64,000 nt of DNA from Paraburkholderia aspalathi (GCF_900116445.1 NZ_FPBH01000002.1:1-64000), one strand, 5' to 3'. Shown: positions 46,869 through 55,941, counted from the stretch's first letter. Notes: a model not told the origin generated them from the letters alone. Program-made: numbers and translations.

Positions 46869-47438
46869 ATGGCACGTCCTTTGAGTCCGGAAAAACGCGG
46901 CGCCCTGCTGCTGTCCGCAACGCAGACCGTTGCTGAACAGGGCGTGCTGGCCACCACGGCGGGCATCGCCAAGCGCGCCGGCGTGGCCGAAGGCACCCTG
47001 TTCACCTACTTCGAGAACAAGGACGCGCTGTTCCAGGAACTCTACCTGCACCTGAAGCAGGATCTGGCCAGATCCGTGATGCCGGACTATCCACACGAGG
47101 CGGGCTATCGCCAGCGCATGCAGCACGTCTTCGAGCGCTATGTGAATTGGGGGCTGGCCAATGCGGCTGGGCGCTCCGCTCTCTCGCGGCTTTCGGCTTC
47201 CGGCCACATACTCGACGACACACGGGCACAGGGAATGGGACCGTTTCTGGCGATATCCCAGATGATGGAGGACGCCGTGCGCGACGGTGTGCTGGTTGAT
47301 GCCTCGATCGCATTTCTTTCGTCCATAATCGAGCACATCGCCGACACGACGATCGAGTACGTCGACAAGCACCCCGAGAGCGCCGAACGTCACCTGCAAC
47401 TCGGCTTCCATGTCGCCTGGCGGGCAATTACGGCTTAA
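46869..47438 (+). CDS. TetR-family transcriptional repressor
   Basis: 189 residues. N-terminal helix-turn-helix VAEQGVLATTAGIAKRAGVAEGTLFTYFENKDALFQELY (about 20-58), followed by an all-helical ligand domain. It sits 58 bp before an SDR gene on the same strand, and a perfect palindrome lies in that gap, so the SDR gene is its probable target. Confidence 0.9.
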   Translation: MARPLSPEKRGALLLSATQTVAEQGVLATTAGIAKRAGVAEGTLFTYFENKDALFQELYLHLKQDLARSVMPDYPHEAGYRQRMQHVFERYVNWGLANAAGRSALSRLSASGHILDDTRAQGMGPFLAISQMMEDAVRDGVLVDASIAFLSSIIEHIADTTIEYVDKHPESAERHLQLGFHVAWRAITA

Positions 47439-47455
47439 AAATTTTCGACCATTAT

Positions 47456-47473
47456 TGAGCGCGTACGCGCTCA
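47456..47473. promoter_or_regulatory. Perfect 18-bp TetR-type operator before the SDR gene
   Basis: TGAGCGCGTACGCGCTCA is a fully symmetric palindrome ending 23 bp before the SDR start codon and 9 bp before its AAGGAGGA ribosome site. A degenerate copy lies before the TetR gene. Confidence 0.75.
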
Positions 47474-47496
47474 TTATTCGTAAGGAGGACGGTATC

Positions 47497-48342
47497 ATGG
47501 CAAATCAGAAGTGGTTCATTACCGGCGCGTCCGGCGGTCTCGGACTCGCCCTCACCGAAAAAGTACTGGCCCAAGGGCATCCTGTGGTTGCAGCCGTGCG
47601 GCGTGTCGAAGCGATGCAGGCGCTGAAGCAGGCCCATCCGGATCTGCTCCAGGTGGAGTCGGTTGACCTCGCCGATCACGAACAGGTTCGGGCCGCCGCA
47701 GCGCGCCATTCCGATGTCGACGTGGTGGTCAACAACGCGGGCGGCGCCGTGATCGGCGCGATGGAGGAAATGAGCGAGGCCGATATCGAGCAGCAGATTG
47801 CGCTAAATCTGCTGGCGCCTATCCACGTCACGCGCGCCTTCCTCGGCGCGCTGCGCGCCAGGAAACGCGGCACGTTCATCCATGTCACCAGCGTCGGCGG
47901 ACGTGCGGCCTTCCCCGGAGGCGCGCTGTACCACGCCGCGAAGTTCGGTCTGGAAGGTTTTGCCGAAGCGGTGAGCCAGGAAATCGCCGAGTTCGGTATC
48001 AAGACCATCATCATCGAACCAGGCTCCATGAGGACCGACTTCGTGGCCAATATCCGCTGGACCGCAGAACTCGATGAATACAAGGACAGCGTGGTTGGCA
48101 AGCTGCGCCGCTGGATCGCGGAAAACGGCGACGCATACGCTTCGGGCGACCCCGTGAAAATGGCCGACGCCATCTATACGGTCAGCCAGATGCCGGAGCC
48201 GCCGCTGCGCACTGTCCTCGGCGGCGATGCCTATTCGGTGCTGGAAGCCGGCTACGCCGGGAGTCTGGCCAAGCTGCAGGCGCAAAAGGACATCGCAGAG
48301 TCCGTGATGTTCGAGGGCAAGGCCGGCTTCGTGCCCGGGTGA
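47497..48342 (+). CDS. Short-chain dehydrogenase/reductase
   Basis: 281 residues from the ATG at 47497 (AAGGAGGA upstream). NAD(P) motif FITGASGGLGLALTEKVL, the NNAGGA motif (about 80), catalytic Ser in HVTSVGG and YHAAK as the YxxxK motif. Classical SDR that likely reduces a carbonyl or oxidises an alcohol; the substrate is not evident. Expected to be repressed by the adjacent TetR protein; a toxic-aldehyde role is possible. Confidence 0.88.
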   Translation: MANQKWFITGASGGLGLALTEKVLAQGHPVVAAVRRVEAMQALKQAHPDLLQVESVDLADHEQVRAAAARHSDVDVVVNNAGGAVIGAMEEMSEADIEQQIALNLLAPIHVTRAFLGALRARKRGTFIHVTSVGGRAAFPGGALYHAAKFGLEGFAEAVSQEIAEFGIKTIIIEPGSMRTDFVANIRWTAELDEYKDSVVGKLRRWIAENGDAYASGDPVKMADAIYTVSQMPEPPLRTVLGGDAYSVLEAGYAGSLAKLQAQKDIAESVMFEGKAGFVPG

Positions 48343-48412
48343 GCGGTGCCGCTATCCCTTTGATGAGGGGTACGGCGTTTCGTCGAAGCTATGGCATTGC
48401 TGCCGTCGTTCA

Positions 48413-48742
48413 TCAACGGATAGGCGTCAGTAGTGCGTAGCTTGCGTCGAGTGCGGCGGTAGGATTGCGCCCAGGACCCCAGCCGAGTGCTTCGCGATAG
48501 CTGCCGAGACGCGCACCGTGAGGAAGACGTGCTTCGTCCACCATGACGGAGGCATCGGCCTGCGGCGCGACGAACAGCGCATCCGCCGGACAGTACAGCT
48601 CGCACATGAAGCAGGTCTGACAGTCGTCCTGCCTCGCGATCCGCGGAATACCACCCTCCACCGCCTCGAACACATTCGTGGGACACGCGCGCACGCAGAT
48701 ATTGCATCCCGTGCAGCGCGATTCGCTCAAAATTTCAATCAT
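48413..48742 (-). CDS. 2x[4Fe-4S] ferredoxin
   Basis: 109 residues with two clusters: CTGCNICVRACP and CQTCFMCELYCP, both CxxCxxCxxxCP. A C-terminal tail of about 45 residues has no further Cys. Its start overlaps the end of the FAD-dehydrogenase gene by 4 bp. The pair resembles APS-reductase-like flavoprotein plus ferredoxin subunits, and the ferredoxin is the likely electron carrier for that enzyme. Confidence 0.88.
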   Translation of the reverse strand: MIEILSESRCTGCNICVRACPTNVFEAVEGGIPRIARQDDCQTCFMCELYCPADALFVAPQADASVMVDEARLPHGARLGSYREALGWGPGRNPTAALDASYALLTPIR

Positions 48743-50385
48743 GCATGGGCTCCTTGATGTTCAGTTGGCGCCAATCCCGTGTCTACCTCCTTCCTGCGGA
48801 CCCATACGTCGTCGAGGCCTCCACTGATCAACCTGTGACGCTGCCCGACATCGATCGACTTATATTCCGCGCGTCGATGCATGCCGCGCGTCTCGGTACG
48901 TACCTGCGCGCTGCGATACATCCAGCGCGCGGTCGCAACCATCGCCGCCGCCTCTCGCGCACGCACGGCCTCGTGTGCGCCGCGTGCCGGCGCGCTGGCG
49001 CGCAAGCTCGCCCACAGTGTGTCGAGGCGGCCCAGCGAATCGTCCAGCAGGTCCCCGCTGCGCGTCCAGTTACGCTCATACGGGAACACCTCGTCTTGCA
49101 CGGCCTTCACGACGCTCGCGCTGTCAAAAGCCAAGTTGTGAGATGTGTCGCGCAAACCGACATCGCCCGCGCAATAGAGTCTGCCGGTCCCGGCGCGACG
49201 CTTCGCGAGCGAGTGGTCAGCGGCACCGGCGCCCGCCCAGAAACCCGACGACATCGCCCATGCTGCGTTATGGCTGCCGCCTCCGGTGAACCCGCCGCAA
49301 ATCATCTCGCGTGTCGCGGCGTCGCCTGACGCATAGAGACCTTCCACCGACGTCGAACAGTCGCGACCCGTGACGTGCAGGCCACCGGTTCCGCGAACCG
49401 TCCCCTCTAACCTTAGCGTTACCGGGAAGTGCTGGGTGAAGGGATCGATGCCCAGCCGGTCGAAAGGTACGAAGAAGTTCGGTTGCGCCGTGCGCATCCA
49501 CGCGCGAACCTGTTCGTCGGCGCGATCGAGGCACGCGAACACGCGGCGCGTCTGCAGCTCACGCGCGATGATGCTGCGCCCGAATGCCGAGCCCGCTCCC
49601 TCGAGCTTCACGCCCTGTTCGTCGTAGAACGTCGCCCACTTGTAGAAGAGCGATTTGGTGACCGAAGCGAATGCCGGACCAAGCCCATAAGCATTCGAGA
49701 ACTCCATGCCGGACATCTCCGCGCCTACTTCCGCGGCCATCAGGTGGCCGTCGCCCGTCAGCACATTGCAGCCGAGCGCACGGCTCTGAAACGCGCAGCC
49801 GCCCGTCGCAATCACCACGGCCTTCGCGCGCACGACCCACGTGTCCCCGCTCTGGCGCTGCACGCCGCGCGCGCCGGCAACCGCGCCGCCTCCATCCACG
49901 AGTAATTCGAGGGCTGGGCTGTGATCGAGGATGCTTGCACCGCTCTCCTTCACGCGCTTGCGCATCAGCCGCATATAATCCGGCCCCTGTAGCGATGTGC
50001 GCTGCTCCTCGCCATTTTCGTCGACGGGAAATGGATAGCCCCATTCCGCAAGTTGGTGGACGTTCACCCAGGTTTGCTCAAGCACACGATCCATCCATTC
50101 GTGTTCCGCAAGCTGGCCTCCCAGATCAAAACGGCTCTGTTTCGCCCGCTCGCGCGTATCGCTCTGCGGCGAGACATACCAGATCGCGGTGCCTGACGGC
50201 GCCGTCGCGCCCGATGTCCCGCAGAAGCCCTTGTCCGCGAGCACGACCTTCGCCCCCCTCGCAGCAGCGCCAATCGCGGCCCAGGTGCCGGCCGGACCAC
50301 CACCGATGACCAGCACATCGACATCATGACGCGTAGCTGCGGTTGCATCGTCCAGCGCGCCGCCGCTCACAATCGGTTGACTCAT
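48739..50385 (-). CDS. FAD-dependent dehydrogenase, fumarate reductase/APS reductase-like
   Basis: 548 residues. FAD-binding VDVLVIGGGPAGTWAAIGAAARG (about 23-45), AVVIATGGCAFQSRALGCNVLTGDGHLMAAEVGAEM (about 190-225) and the late GLYASGDAATREMICGGFTGGGSHNAAWAMSSG are typical of the succinate dehydrogenase/AprA flavoprotein family. The active-site residues of true fumarate reductases are not obvious. Forms a module with the ferredoxin; divergent from a Crp/Fnr regulator gene. The substrate is unknown. Confidence 0.83.
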   Translation of the reverse strand: MSQPIVSGGALDDATAATRHDVDVLVIGGGPAGTWAAIGAAARGAKVVLADKGFCGTSGATAPSGTAIWYVSPQSDTRERAKQSRFDLGGQLAEHEWMDRVLEQTWVNVHQLAEWGYPFPVDENGEEQRTSLQGPDYMRLMRKRVKESGASILDHSPALELLVDGGGAVAGARGVQRQSGDTWVVRAKAVVIATGGCAFQSRALGCNVLTGDGHLMAAEVGAEMSGMEFSNAYGLGPAFASVTKSLFYKWATFYDEQGVKLEGAGSAFGRSIIARELQTRRVFACLDRADEQVRAWMRTAQPNFFVPFDRLGIDPFTQHFPVTLRLEGTVRGTGGLHVTGRDCSTSVEGLYASGDAATREMICGGFTGGGSHNAAWAMSSGFWAGAGAADHSLAKRRAGTGRLYCAGDVGLRDTSHNLAFDSASVVKAVQDEVFPYERNWTRSGDLLDDSLGRLDTLWASLRASAPARGAHEAVRAREAAAMVATARWMYRSAQVRTETRGMHRRAEYKSIDVGQRHRLISGGLDDVWVRRKEVDTGLAPTEHQGAHA

Positions 50386-50506
50386 GTAAATCTTCTCCCA
50401 TTAGGGCGAGGTCCAGATGGCTCGCGTTCCGACGTCCCGCCGGCTGGCATCCGGCGCTTACAAGAAAAACGTTCCTAAAGCGACCCTGCATCCATGCCGC
50501 GATACA

Positions 50507-50565
50507 CGTTTATCGTTTATCGTTAATCGCTCGAGACATTTCATTCGCACAGCTCGCGTTTATCG
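50507..50565. repeat. CGTTTAT repeats in the FAD-dehydrogenase/Crp divergent region
   Basis: CGTTTAT (50507-50513), CGTTTAT (50514-50520), CGTTAAT (50521-50527) form a heptamer tandem array; CGTTTATCG recurs at 50557-50565. No FNR- or CRP-type consensus palindrome is clear, so this array is the best regulatory candidate in the region. Confidence 0.5.
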
Positions 50566-50600
50566 ATACTCGATTCAAACCTCTCGAACCGGACTGCCGC

Positions 50601-51446
50601 ATGCAAGGTGCACCGCAAAACCTTTCCCCTGTCGACCGCGCTGAAGATATCTCAGCCAAAGCAGCGGCAAATCTGCCATTGCAGTCGAGCGGCCGCGATC
50701 TGTCACGTAAGCAGCGGGAAATCATATGGACTGCGTTCCGTAACCATGAGGCCCTGAGCGCGTGGCCCGAAGCTGTCCTCGACGCCCTCGTCGAAGCTGG
50801 CTCTCTGCGCACGTATGCAGATGGCGAGCTGATCTATCTCGCCAACGATCCCTGCACCGATATCCACATCATTCTTTCCGGCATGCTTGAATGGGGATGG
50901 CCAAGCACTCAGGGCATTCGGGCCGTCGAGACGTTCATCCCGCCAGGCGAGCTGGCCAATCTGACCGCCGTGATGACCGATCAGCGCTCCATTCACAACC
51001 AGCGGGCGCGCGGACTCACCCGGCTTTTTCACATTCCCGCCGATGCGTTGAACGCCGCACTCGAACGCGAACCGACCCTCACCGCAAGCCTGCTCCGCCT
51101 ACTCGCCACGCGTGCACGCCACCTTCACGACTGTCTCGGCAATCTTGGTTTGATGTCGTTTCGCGCGCGCCTCGCGGGCCATTTACTTGCGCTCGGCAAA
51201 CGCTACGGCCACACCGATAACAATGGCGTGACGCTCGGCATCCGTCTGTCGCAGGAGGATCTGGCTGCACTGCTCATGGCCTCGCGCCAGCACGTCAACA
51301 AGGAACTGCGCTGGTTCATAGACCGGCAACTCGTGCGCATCCGGTACGGTCGAATCACCTTGGTCGATACCGCCGAACTCGAGTCCATTGTCAGGCAGCC
51401 CCCCGCCCATTCGATTGAACCGTTCGAGCCGCACCGCTCCGTTTGA
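50601..51446 (+). CDS. Crp/Fnr-family transcriptional regulator
   Basis: 281 residues from the ATG at 50601, chosen because upstream codons read through the repeat-containing promoter; the ribosome site is weak. Cyclic-nucleotide-like effector domain (ELIYLANDPCTDIHIILSGMLEWGW, FIPPGELANLTAVMTD; about 80-165) and a C-terminal helix-turn-helix (LSQEDLAALLMASRQHVNKELRWFIDRQLVRI). No N-terminal Cys cluster, so not an FNR oxygen sensor. Divergent from the FAD-dehydrogenase/ferredoxin operon and likely its activator. Confidence 0.83.
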   Translation: MQGAPQNLSPVDRAEDISAKAAANLPLQSSGRDLSRKQREIIWTAFRNHEALSAWPEAVLDALVEAGSLRTYADGELIYLANDPCTDIHIILSGMLEWGWPSTQGIRAVETFIPPGELANLTAVMTDQRSIHNQRARGLTRLFHIPADALNAALEREPTLTASLLRLLATRARHLHDCLGNLGLMSFRARLAGHLLALGKRYGHTDNNGVTLGIRLSQEDLAALLMASRQHVNKELRWFIDRQLVRIRYGRITLVDTAELESIVRQPPAHSIEPFEPHRSV

Positions 51447-51595
51447 GCAAACGCACGCGATCGTTACCGGTACGACCTGTCGCCGTCGTATTCGAACGAT
51501 GACGGGGTCATTATCCAGGCTGACCGATTGGGTAATCTGTCGTTGACACGACAGTGCTTTGCTGTTTTTCTTTTATCTAAATCTGTCGCAGCACA

Positions 51596-52969
51596 TTAGC
51601 ACTCAACGCAATCGATCCGATTTTTCGCCGAAGCACGGCTAAGAAGAATAAGCATCAGACACGATGCCATCGCGGGCATTGCGGCCGCGACAAACAACGC
51701 GGTATTCGACCATTGCAGCCTGATCAGTTGTCCAGCCACCACAGGACCGATAATCGAGCCCGCCCGGCCGATTCCCAGACTCCAGCCAACCCCGGTGGCC
51801 CGCAACGAGGTGGGATAGAGCGTCGCGGTCAACGCGTTGACCGCCGGCTGCCCACCGACGATACAGATTCCGCTTATCAGCACGACGGCATAGCGCAGCC
51901 CCGTCGATAGATCGGGGAGACCGACAGATGCCACTGAAAATGTCGCCACCAGAAAACTGAGCGCCAGCACACGATAGAAGCCGAAGCGGTCCATCAACGG
52001 ACCCAGCAGCAGCGCACCTGCCGTACCGCCGATCTGCAATGAAGTGCCGATGAGCACAGCCGTCGCCACCCCATGGCCAACTCTCAAGGAAAGCATCGGA
52101 AGCCAATTCGACAGGAAAAAGAGATCAAGCAGATTCGCGAAGTTGATCCCCCATAGCAACAACGTCATCGTGCCGCGACCATGGCGAAAGAGTTCGCCAA
52201 CGGAGGCCTTCGCTTGCGGCTGCCCGCGAACGGCGAAGCGGGTCCCGGGCGCGAACTGGACGCCCGGCGCAATTCGCCCGAGCCACTGAACCACCTTTTC
52301 CAGGCTGCGCTGTTTGACCACCAGCAGTTGGAGTGACTCGGGCAGATACCTGGCCATCGGGATGGCAATGAGCAGGGGCAATACGCCCCCAACGAAGAAG
52401 ACCGATCTCCAGCCCATCGACGGAAGCAAGGCAGCGCAGAGAAGGCCTCCAGCAATTGCCCCACCCGTGAAGCCACACGAGACCCATGTCATCAGCGATG
52501 CCCGATATTTCTGCGGACTGTATTCGCTGACCAGCGCGATAGCGTTCCCCATCACGCCGCCGATACCGAAGCCGGTCAGGAACCGAAGGACAAGAAATTC
52601 CGGCACACTCTGAACCAGGGTGGTACCGAGCATGCATAGCCCATAGAAAACAGTCGCGCCAATGAGCACCGGCCGACGCCCCGCACGATCGGCCATGGCG
52701 CCGAGAACGATGGAGCCCGCGAGCATCCCCAGCAAGCCGGCACCGAAAATCGGACCGAGTTCGGCCGGGCTGATGCCCCACGCACGGACAATCGCAGGCG
52801 CGACAAAACCCATTGTCTGCACATCGAACCCATCCATCACCACTGAGCAACCGATCATCACCATGATCCATTTCTGGAAGGTGCTCAGTGGCTGGCTATC
52901 GATCAACGCTCCAATGTCGACGATCGAAGCGGGCGCCTTTTCGACTCGCTGGACAGTATCGGGGGTCAC
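51596..52969 (-). CDS. MFS aromatic acid:H+ symporter (AAHS type)
   Basis: 457 residues, 12 membrane helices. The helix-1 motif VVMDGFDVQTMGFVAPAIVRAWG with the DGxD Asp residues and the loop 2-3 motif GAMADRAGRRPVL match the AAHS family (PcaK, BenK). A second motif PESLQLLV follows helix 6. Uptake of an aromatic acid by proton symport. Last gene of the decarboxylase-aldehyde dehydrogenase-transporter operon. Confidence 0.9.
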   Translation of the reverse strand: MTPDTVQRVEKAPASIVDIGALIDSQPLSTFQKWIMVMIGCSVVMDGFDVQTMGFVAPAIVRAWGISPAELGPIFGAGLLGMLAGSIVLGAMADRAGRRPVLIGATVFYGLCMLGTTLVQSVPEFLVLRFLTGFGIGGVMGNAIALVSEYSPQKYRASLMTWVSCGFTGGAIAGGLLCAALLPSMGWRSVFFVGGVLPLLIAIPMARYLPESLQLLVVKQRSLEKVVQWLGRIAPGVQFAPGTRFAVRGQPQAKASVGELFRHGRGTMTLLLWGINFANLLDLFFLSNWLPMLSLRVGHGVATAVLIGTSLQIGGTAGALLLGPLMDRFGFYRVLALSFLVATFSVASVGLPDLSTGLRYAVVLISGICIVGGQPAVNALTATLYPTSLRATGVGWSLGIGRAGSIIGPVVAGQLIRLQWSNTALFVAAAMPAMASCLMLILLSRASAKNRIDCVEC

Positions 52970-53088
52970 GCTTCACCTCGCTCTGTTTGCGCATGAAATC
53001 GTGCGCCAATGGGTCACTGCTGTCTTCTCGACATTGCCGGGCGACGCGGATGCGTGCGCGTATGCGGCTAGCCCGGCACAACAGCTTT

Positions 53089-54561
53089 CTAGAACGGATA
53101 GGCCGGAAGCTCGTCGCGGCTCGTCACCCACTGCCATTCCGTGAACTGGTCGATGTTGGTCAGCGTGCTGTAGTTATGCCCGTTGCCTGACAAACCCAGA
53201 CCGCCCATCGGACCAAACACTTCGTGCATGACCGTCTGATCATTGATGTGGACGATGCCCGCATGCAGCCGGTCCGCAATCCGTTGGGCGCGACGCAAAT
53301 CCGAACAAGCCACTGCCGCGACCAGGCCATACCGGTTCTGATTGGCGAGCGTTACCGCCTCGTCATCGTTCTTGAACACGGTCACCGCGGCGACGGGACC
53401 GAAAATCTCTTCCTCGAACGCAGGCATCCCAGGCGCGACGTCTACCAAAACGGTTGGGTTAAAAAACAGTCCGTCGCGAGTCCCACCGGCGAGAAGCTTC
53501 GCGCCCTTGCTCACAGACTCAGCAACGATGCGATCGACGTTTTCAGCCTGCCGTTCATTGATGATGGGACCGAGATGGACATTGCCCTTGAAAGGATCGC
53601 CAACCGATAGCGCTTTGGCGCGTCTGACGAGGCTTTCAATGTAGGCGTCGGCAATACGTTCATGAACGAGATGCCGGCCCGCGGACATGCAGACTTGCCC
53701 TTGATGCAAAAACGATCCCCACGCTCCCGCGCTCGCCGCAGCTTCGACATCGACATCATCAAGCACGATGTAGGGATTCTTGCCGCCGAGTTCGAGGCTC
53801 ACTCGCTTGAGCAAGCCGCCTGCTACTGCGCCGATCGCTTGCCCTACCCGTGTGGATCCCGTGAAGCTGATCATGTTGACAAGCGGATCCCGAACCAGCG
53901 CGTCACCGGTTTCCGCTGCACCGGGCAGAACATGGAACAGTCCCTCGGGCAGCCCTGCAGCCTCAAATAGCCGCGCATACAGAACGCCGCCGCTAACCGG
54001 CGATTGAGGGTCGGGCTTGAGCAGCACTGCATTGCCGGTGGCCAACGCCGGAGCGATGGCGCGCGCCGCTAGAATGAACGGAGAATTCCATGGAGTAATA
54101 ACGCCGACCACGCCCATTGGAATTCTGCGCGCTACGCTATGCCGCTCCTTAACGTCGCTTGTCGTGATCATCCCGGTTGGCTGGCTGCCCAAGGCCGCCG
54201 CTTCGAGAATCTCGCGTATCGCCAGCTTCACCTCCAGTTGCCCCTTTGGCCGTATCGACCCGGTCTCACGGACAATCTGGACGGCGATCTCCTCTTTGTG
54301 AACCTCCAGCAAACGGGCGACCTCGCGCAACACATCCCCTCGCTGAGGCCCTGGCGTCGCGGCCCAGGCGCGTTGCGCTTCAGTCGCGATCGCGGCAGCG
54401 GCGGATACGTCGGCAGCCGATGCGCAACCAATCGATCCCATTTCCGCGCCGGTCGCCTTCTCGGTCACCGGGATCGTACCCGCGCCTCCGGTCTTCCATC
54501 CGCCGCTATAGATTCTGTTACGCCACACATCTGCTGGCGCCAATTGAGTCAATACGGACAT
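53089..54561 (-). CDS. Aldehyde dehydrogenase, aromatic (benzaldehyde/vanillin type)
   Basis: 490 residues from the ATG at 54561. Catalytic Cys in HQGQVCMSAGRHLVHER (about 288) and Glu in VSLELGGKNPYIVLDD (about 254); NAD site near ISFTGSTRVGQAIG. The GQVCMSAGR form is common in benzaldehyde and vanillin dehydrogenases. It likely oxidises an aromatic aldehyde to the acid used by the neighbouring decarboxylase. 22 bp downstream of the decarboxylase gene. Confidence 0.87.
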   Translation of the reverse strand: MSVLTQLAPADVWRNRIYSGGWKTGGAGTIPVTEKATGAEMGSIGCASAADVSAAAAIATEAQRAWAATPGPQRGDVLREVARLLEVHKEEIAVQIVRETGSIRPKGQLEVKLAIREILEAAALGSQPTGMITTSDVKERHSVARRIPMGVVGVITPWNSPFILAARAIAPALATGNAVLLKPDPQSPVSGGVLYARLFEAAGLPEGLFHVLPGAAETGDALVRDPLVNMISFTGSTRVGQAIGAVAGGLLKRVSLELGGKNPYIVLDDVDVEAAASAGAWGSFLHQGQVCMSAGRHLVHERIADAYIESLVRRAKALSVGDPFKGNVHLGPIINERQAENVDRIVAESVSKGAKLLAGGTRDGLFFNPTVLVDVAPGMPAFEEEIFGPVAAVTVFKNDDEAVTLANQNRYGLVAAVACSDLRRAQRIADRLHAGIVHINDQTVMHEVFGPMGGLGLSGNGHNYSTLTNIDQFTEWQWVTSRDELPAYPF

Positions 54562-54583
54562 TCGATTTCTCCTATTCCTCGCA

Positions 54584-55555
54584 TCATTCAAGACCGAACA
54601 AACGCTGTGCGTTTTCCCGTCCAATCTTCACGCGATCCGTTTCGCTGATCGAGCATGTGTCGAACCACTGGGACGCCTCGTCATGCGTTTCGAACGGATA
54701 GTCGACCGAGTACATGATCCGGTCGCTGCCCATTTCAAGCATCGTGGACAGCAGCGTCTGGGTTCTGAAATTCCCGCTCGTCGTGACGTAGACATTCTCC
54801 CTGAGGTATTCGCCCACGCTACGCTTGCAGGGCAATCCCCGTGGCGCCTTTTGAAGAATGTGGTCGACGCGCCAGATGTTGAACGGAATCCCCTCGCCGA
54901 GATGGCCAAGAATCATCTGCAACTCAGGATTGCGGTCGAAAAGACCTGACGTCATCAGTCGCAGTGCGTGAGTACTCGTCTCAACCGCGAACGCCCAGGT
55001 CGCGGCGGTCAACCACGGAAAGCCATCGTAGATCGGTTCACGGGACGGCAACGGATCGCGAGGATGCATATAGAAAGGCTTGCCGAGCGCCGCCGCGCTC
55101 GACCAGAAATCGGTGTACTGCGGGGCATCGTAGTACACGACATTTTCCGCATCACCCACCTGGGAAAAGCCGTTCACCATGAAGCCATGGAATCCGAGAT
55201 CCTTCACGCTTCGCTCGAGTTCACGTGCCGCCGCTTCGGGGTCCTGCATAGGCAACGCGGCAAATCCACCCAAACGGGTTGGATGGCGACCAACATGTTC
55301 TGCGAGGACATCATTGGCTCGTCGCGCGACATCGATCGCCTGCTTGATGTCCGGGATACCCTGAATGCCCGGCGAGTTGAGCGACAAGATTGAATACTCG
55401 GTTCCGCCCTGCTCCATCCGCTCGAGTCTCTGCTGCTCGATGTCCATCAGATTGGACTTCAGCATTTCCCAAACGGGCGCAGGCGCATAAATCTTCGACT
55501 GTTCGATAGTGAGGTCTATCGCAAAGTGTTCCTCAAGTGCAATCTTGTTTCTCAT
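54584..55555 (-). CDS. Amidohydrolase-family aromatic decarboxylase (gamma-resorcylate decarboxylase type)
   Basis: 323 residues from the ATG at 55555. Metal and catalytic residues fall where gamma-resorcylate decarboxylases have them: E8-x-H10 in ALEEHFAID, His164 in FYMHPRDP, His218 in ILGHLGEG and Asp285 in YSVDYPFE. The WAFAVETSTHALRLMTSGLFD segment and TTSGNFRTQTL also match. It removes CO2 from a hydroxybenzoate without oxygen or organic cofactor. Close relatives include 2,3-dihydroxybenzoate and 5-carboxyvanillate decarboxylases, so the exact substrate is open. Confidence 0.85.
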   Translation of the reverse strand: MRNKIALEEHFAIDLTIEQSKIYAPAPVWEMLKSNLMDIEQQRLERMEQGGTEYSILSLNSPGIQGIPDIKQAIDVARRANDVLAEHVGRHPTRLGGFAALPMQDPEAAARELERSVKDLGFHGFMVNGFSQVGDAENVVYYDAPQYTDFWSSAAALGKPFYMHPRDPLPSREPIYDGFPWLTAATWAFAVETSTHALRLMTSGLFDRNPELQMILGHLGEGIPFNIWRVDHILQKAPRGLPCKRSVGEYLRENVYVTTSGNFRTQTLLSTMLEMGSDRIMYSVDYPFETHDEASQWFDTCSISETDRVKIGRENAQRLFGLE

Positions 55556-55641
55556 TGATCGGCTCCAATTCAAGGCATCGCAACCTCATCTGCAAAGGCG
55601 AGATGAGGTGCATCACACGGGTTTGTCCCAGAGGTTAATTT

Positions 55642-55690
55642 ATTTGATTTTTCAAATATGTTGGGACCGAGTGTACTTGATTTTTCAAAT
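55642..55690. promoter_or_regulatory. Paired palindromic operators upstream of the decarboxylase operon
   Basis: ATTTGATTTTTCAAAT (55642-55657), a perfect ATTTGA-N4-TCAAAT palindrome, and ACTTGATTTTTCAAAT (55675-55690) lie 33 bp apart, 87-135 bp before the decarboxylase start. The downstream sequence GTAAACCC also matches the copy near marR. The 55556-55866 stretch otherwise holds no gene. Confidence 0.7.
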
Positions 55691-55866
55691 ATATGTGCAC
55701 CGCGTAAACCCTGAATCGACCGACTGACACCCGCAAGCAATCCACGGTCGGGTCGCGGACCAACGTAGGCCGCTACGAAGGCTAAGGGAGGGGAAATACG
55801 ATCATGCAGGCTGACGCAATGACGCGAATGTTCGAGTCATTCAGGCTGCACGGTATGGCATGGGCG

Positions 55867-55907
55867 AAAAAAAACGGTGCGACTCCGATATAACCGGAGT
55901 CGCACCG
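55867..55907 (-). terminator. Intrinsic terminator of katG
   Basis: CGGTGCGACTCCG (55875-55887) pairs perfectly with CGGAGTCGCACCG (55895-55907) across a 7-nt loop. On the minus strand the stem is followed by eight T (complement of 55867-55874). It lies about 80 bp beyond the katG stop. Confidence 0.88.
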
Positions 55908-55941
55908 CGACATGCAGCATTACCTTCGCAAGCTGAGGCAA

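Noticed and set aside
46203..55735. Composite transposon or genomic island bounded by direct repeats
   Set aside because: The repeats look like promoter/operator modules, and no transposase, integrase or att-like duplication is present, so I treat them as regulatory.
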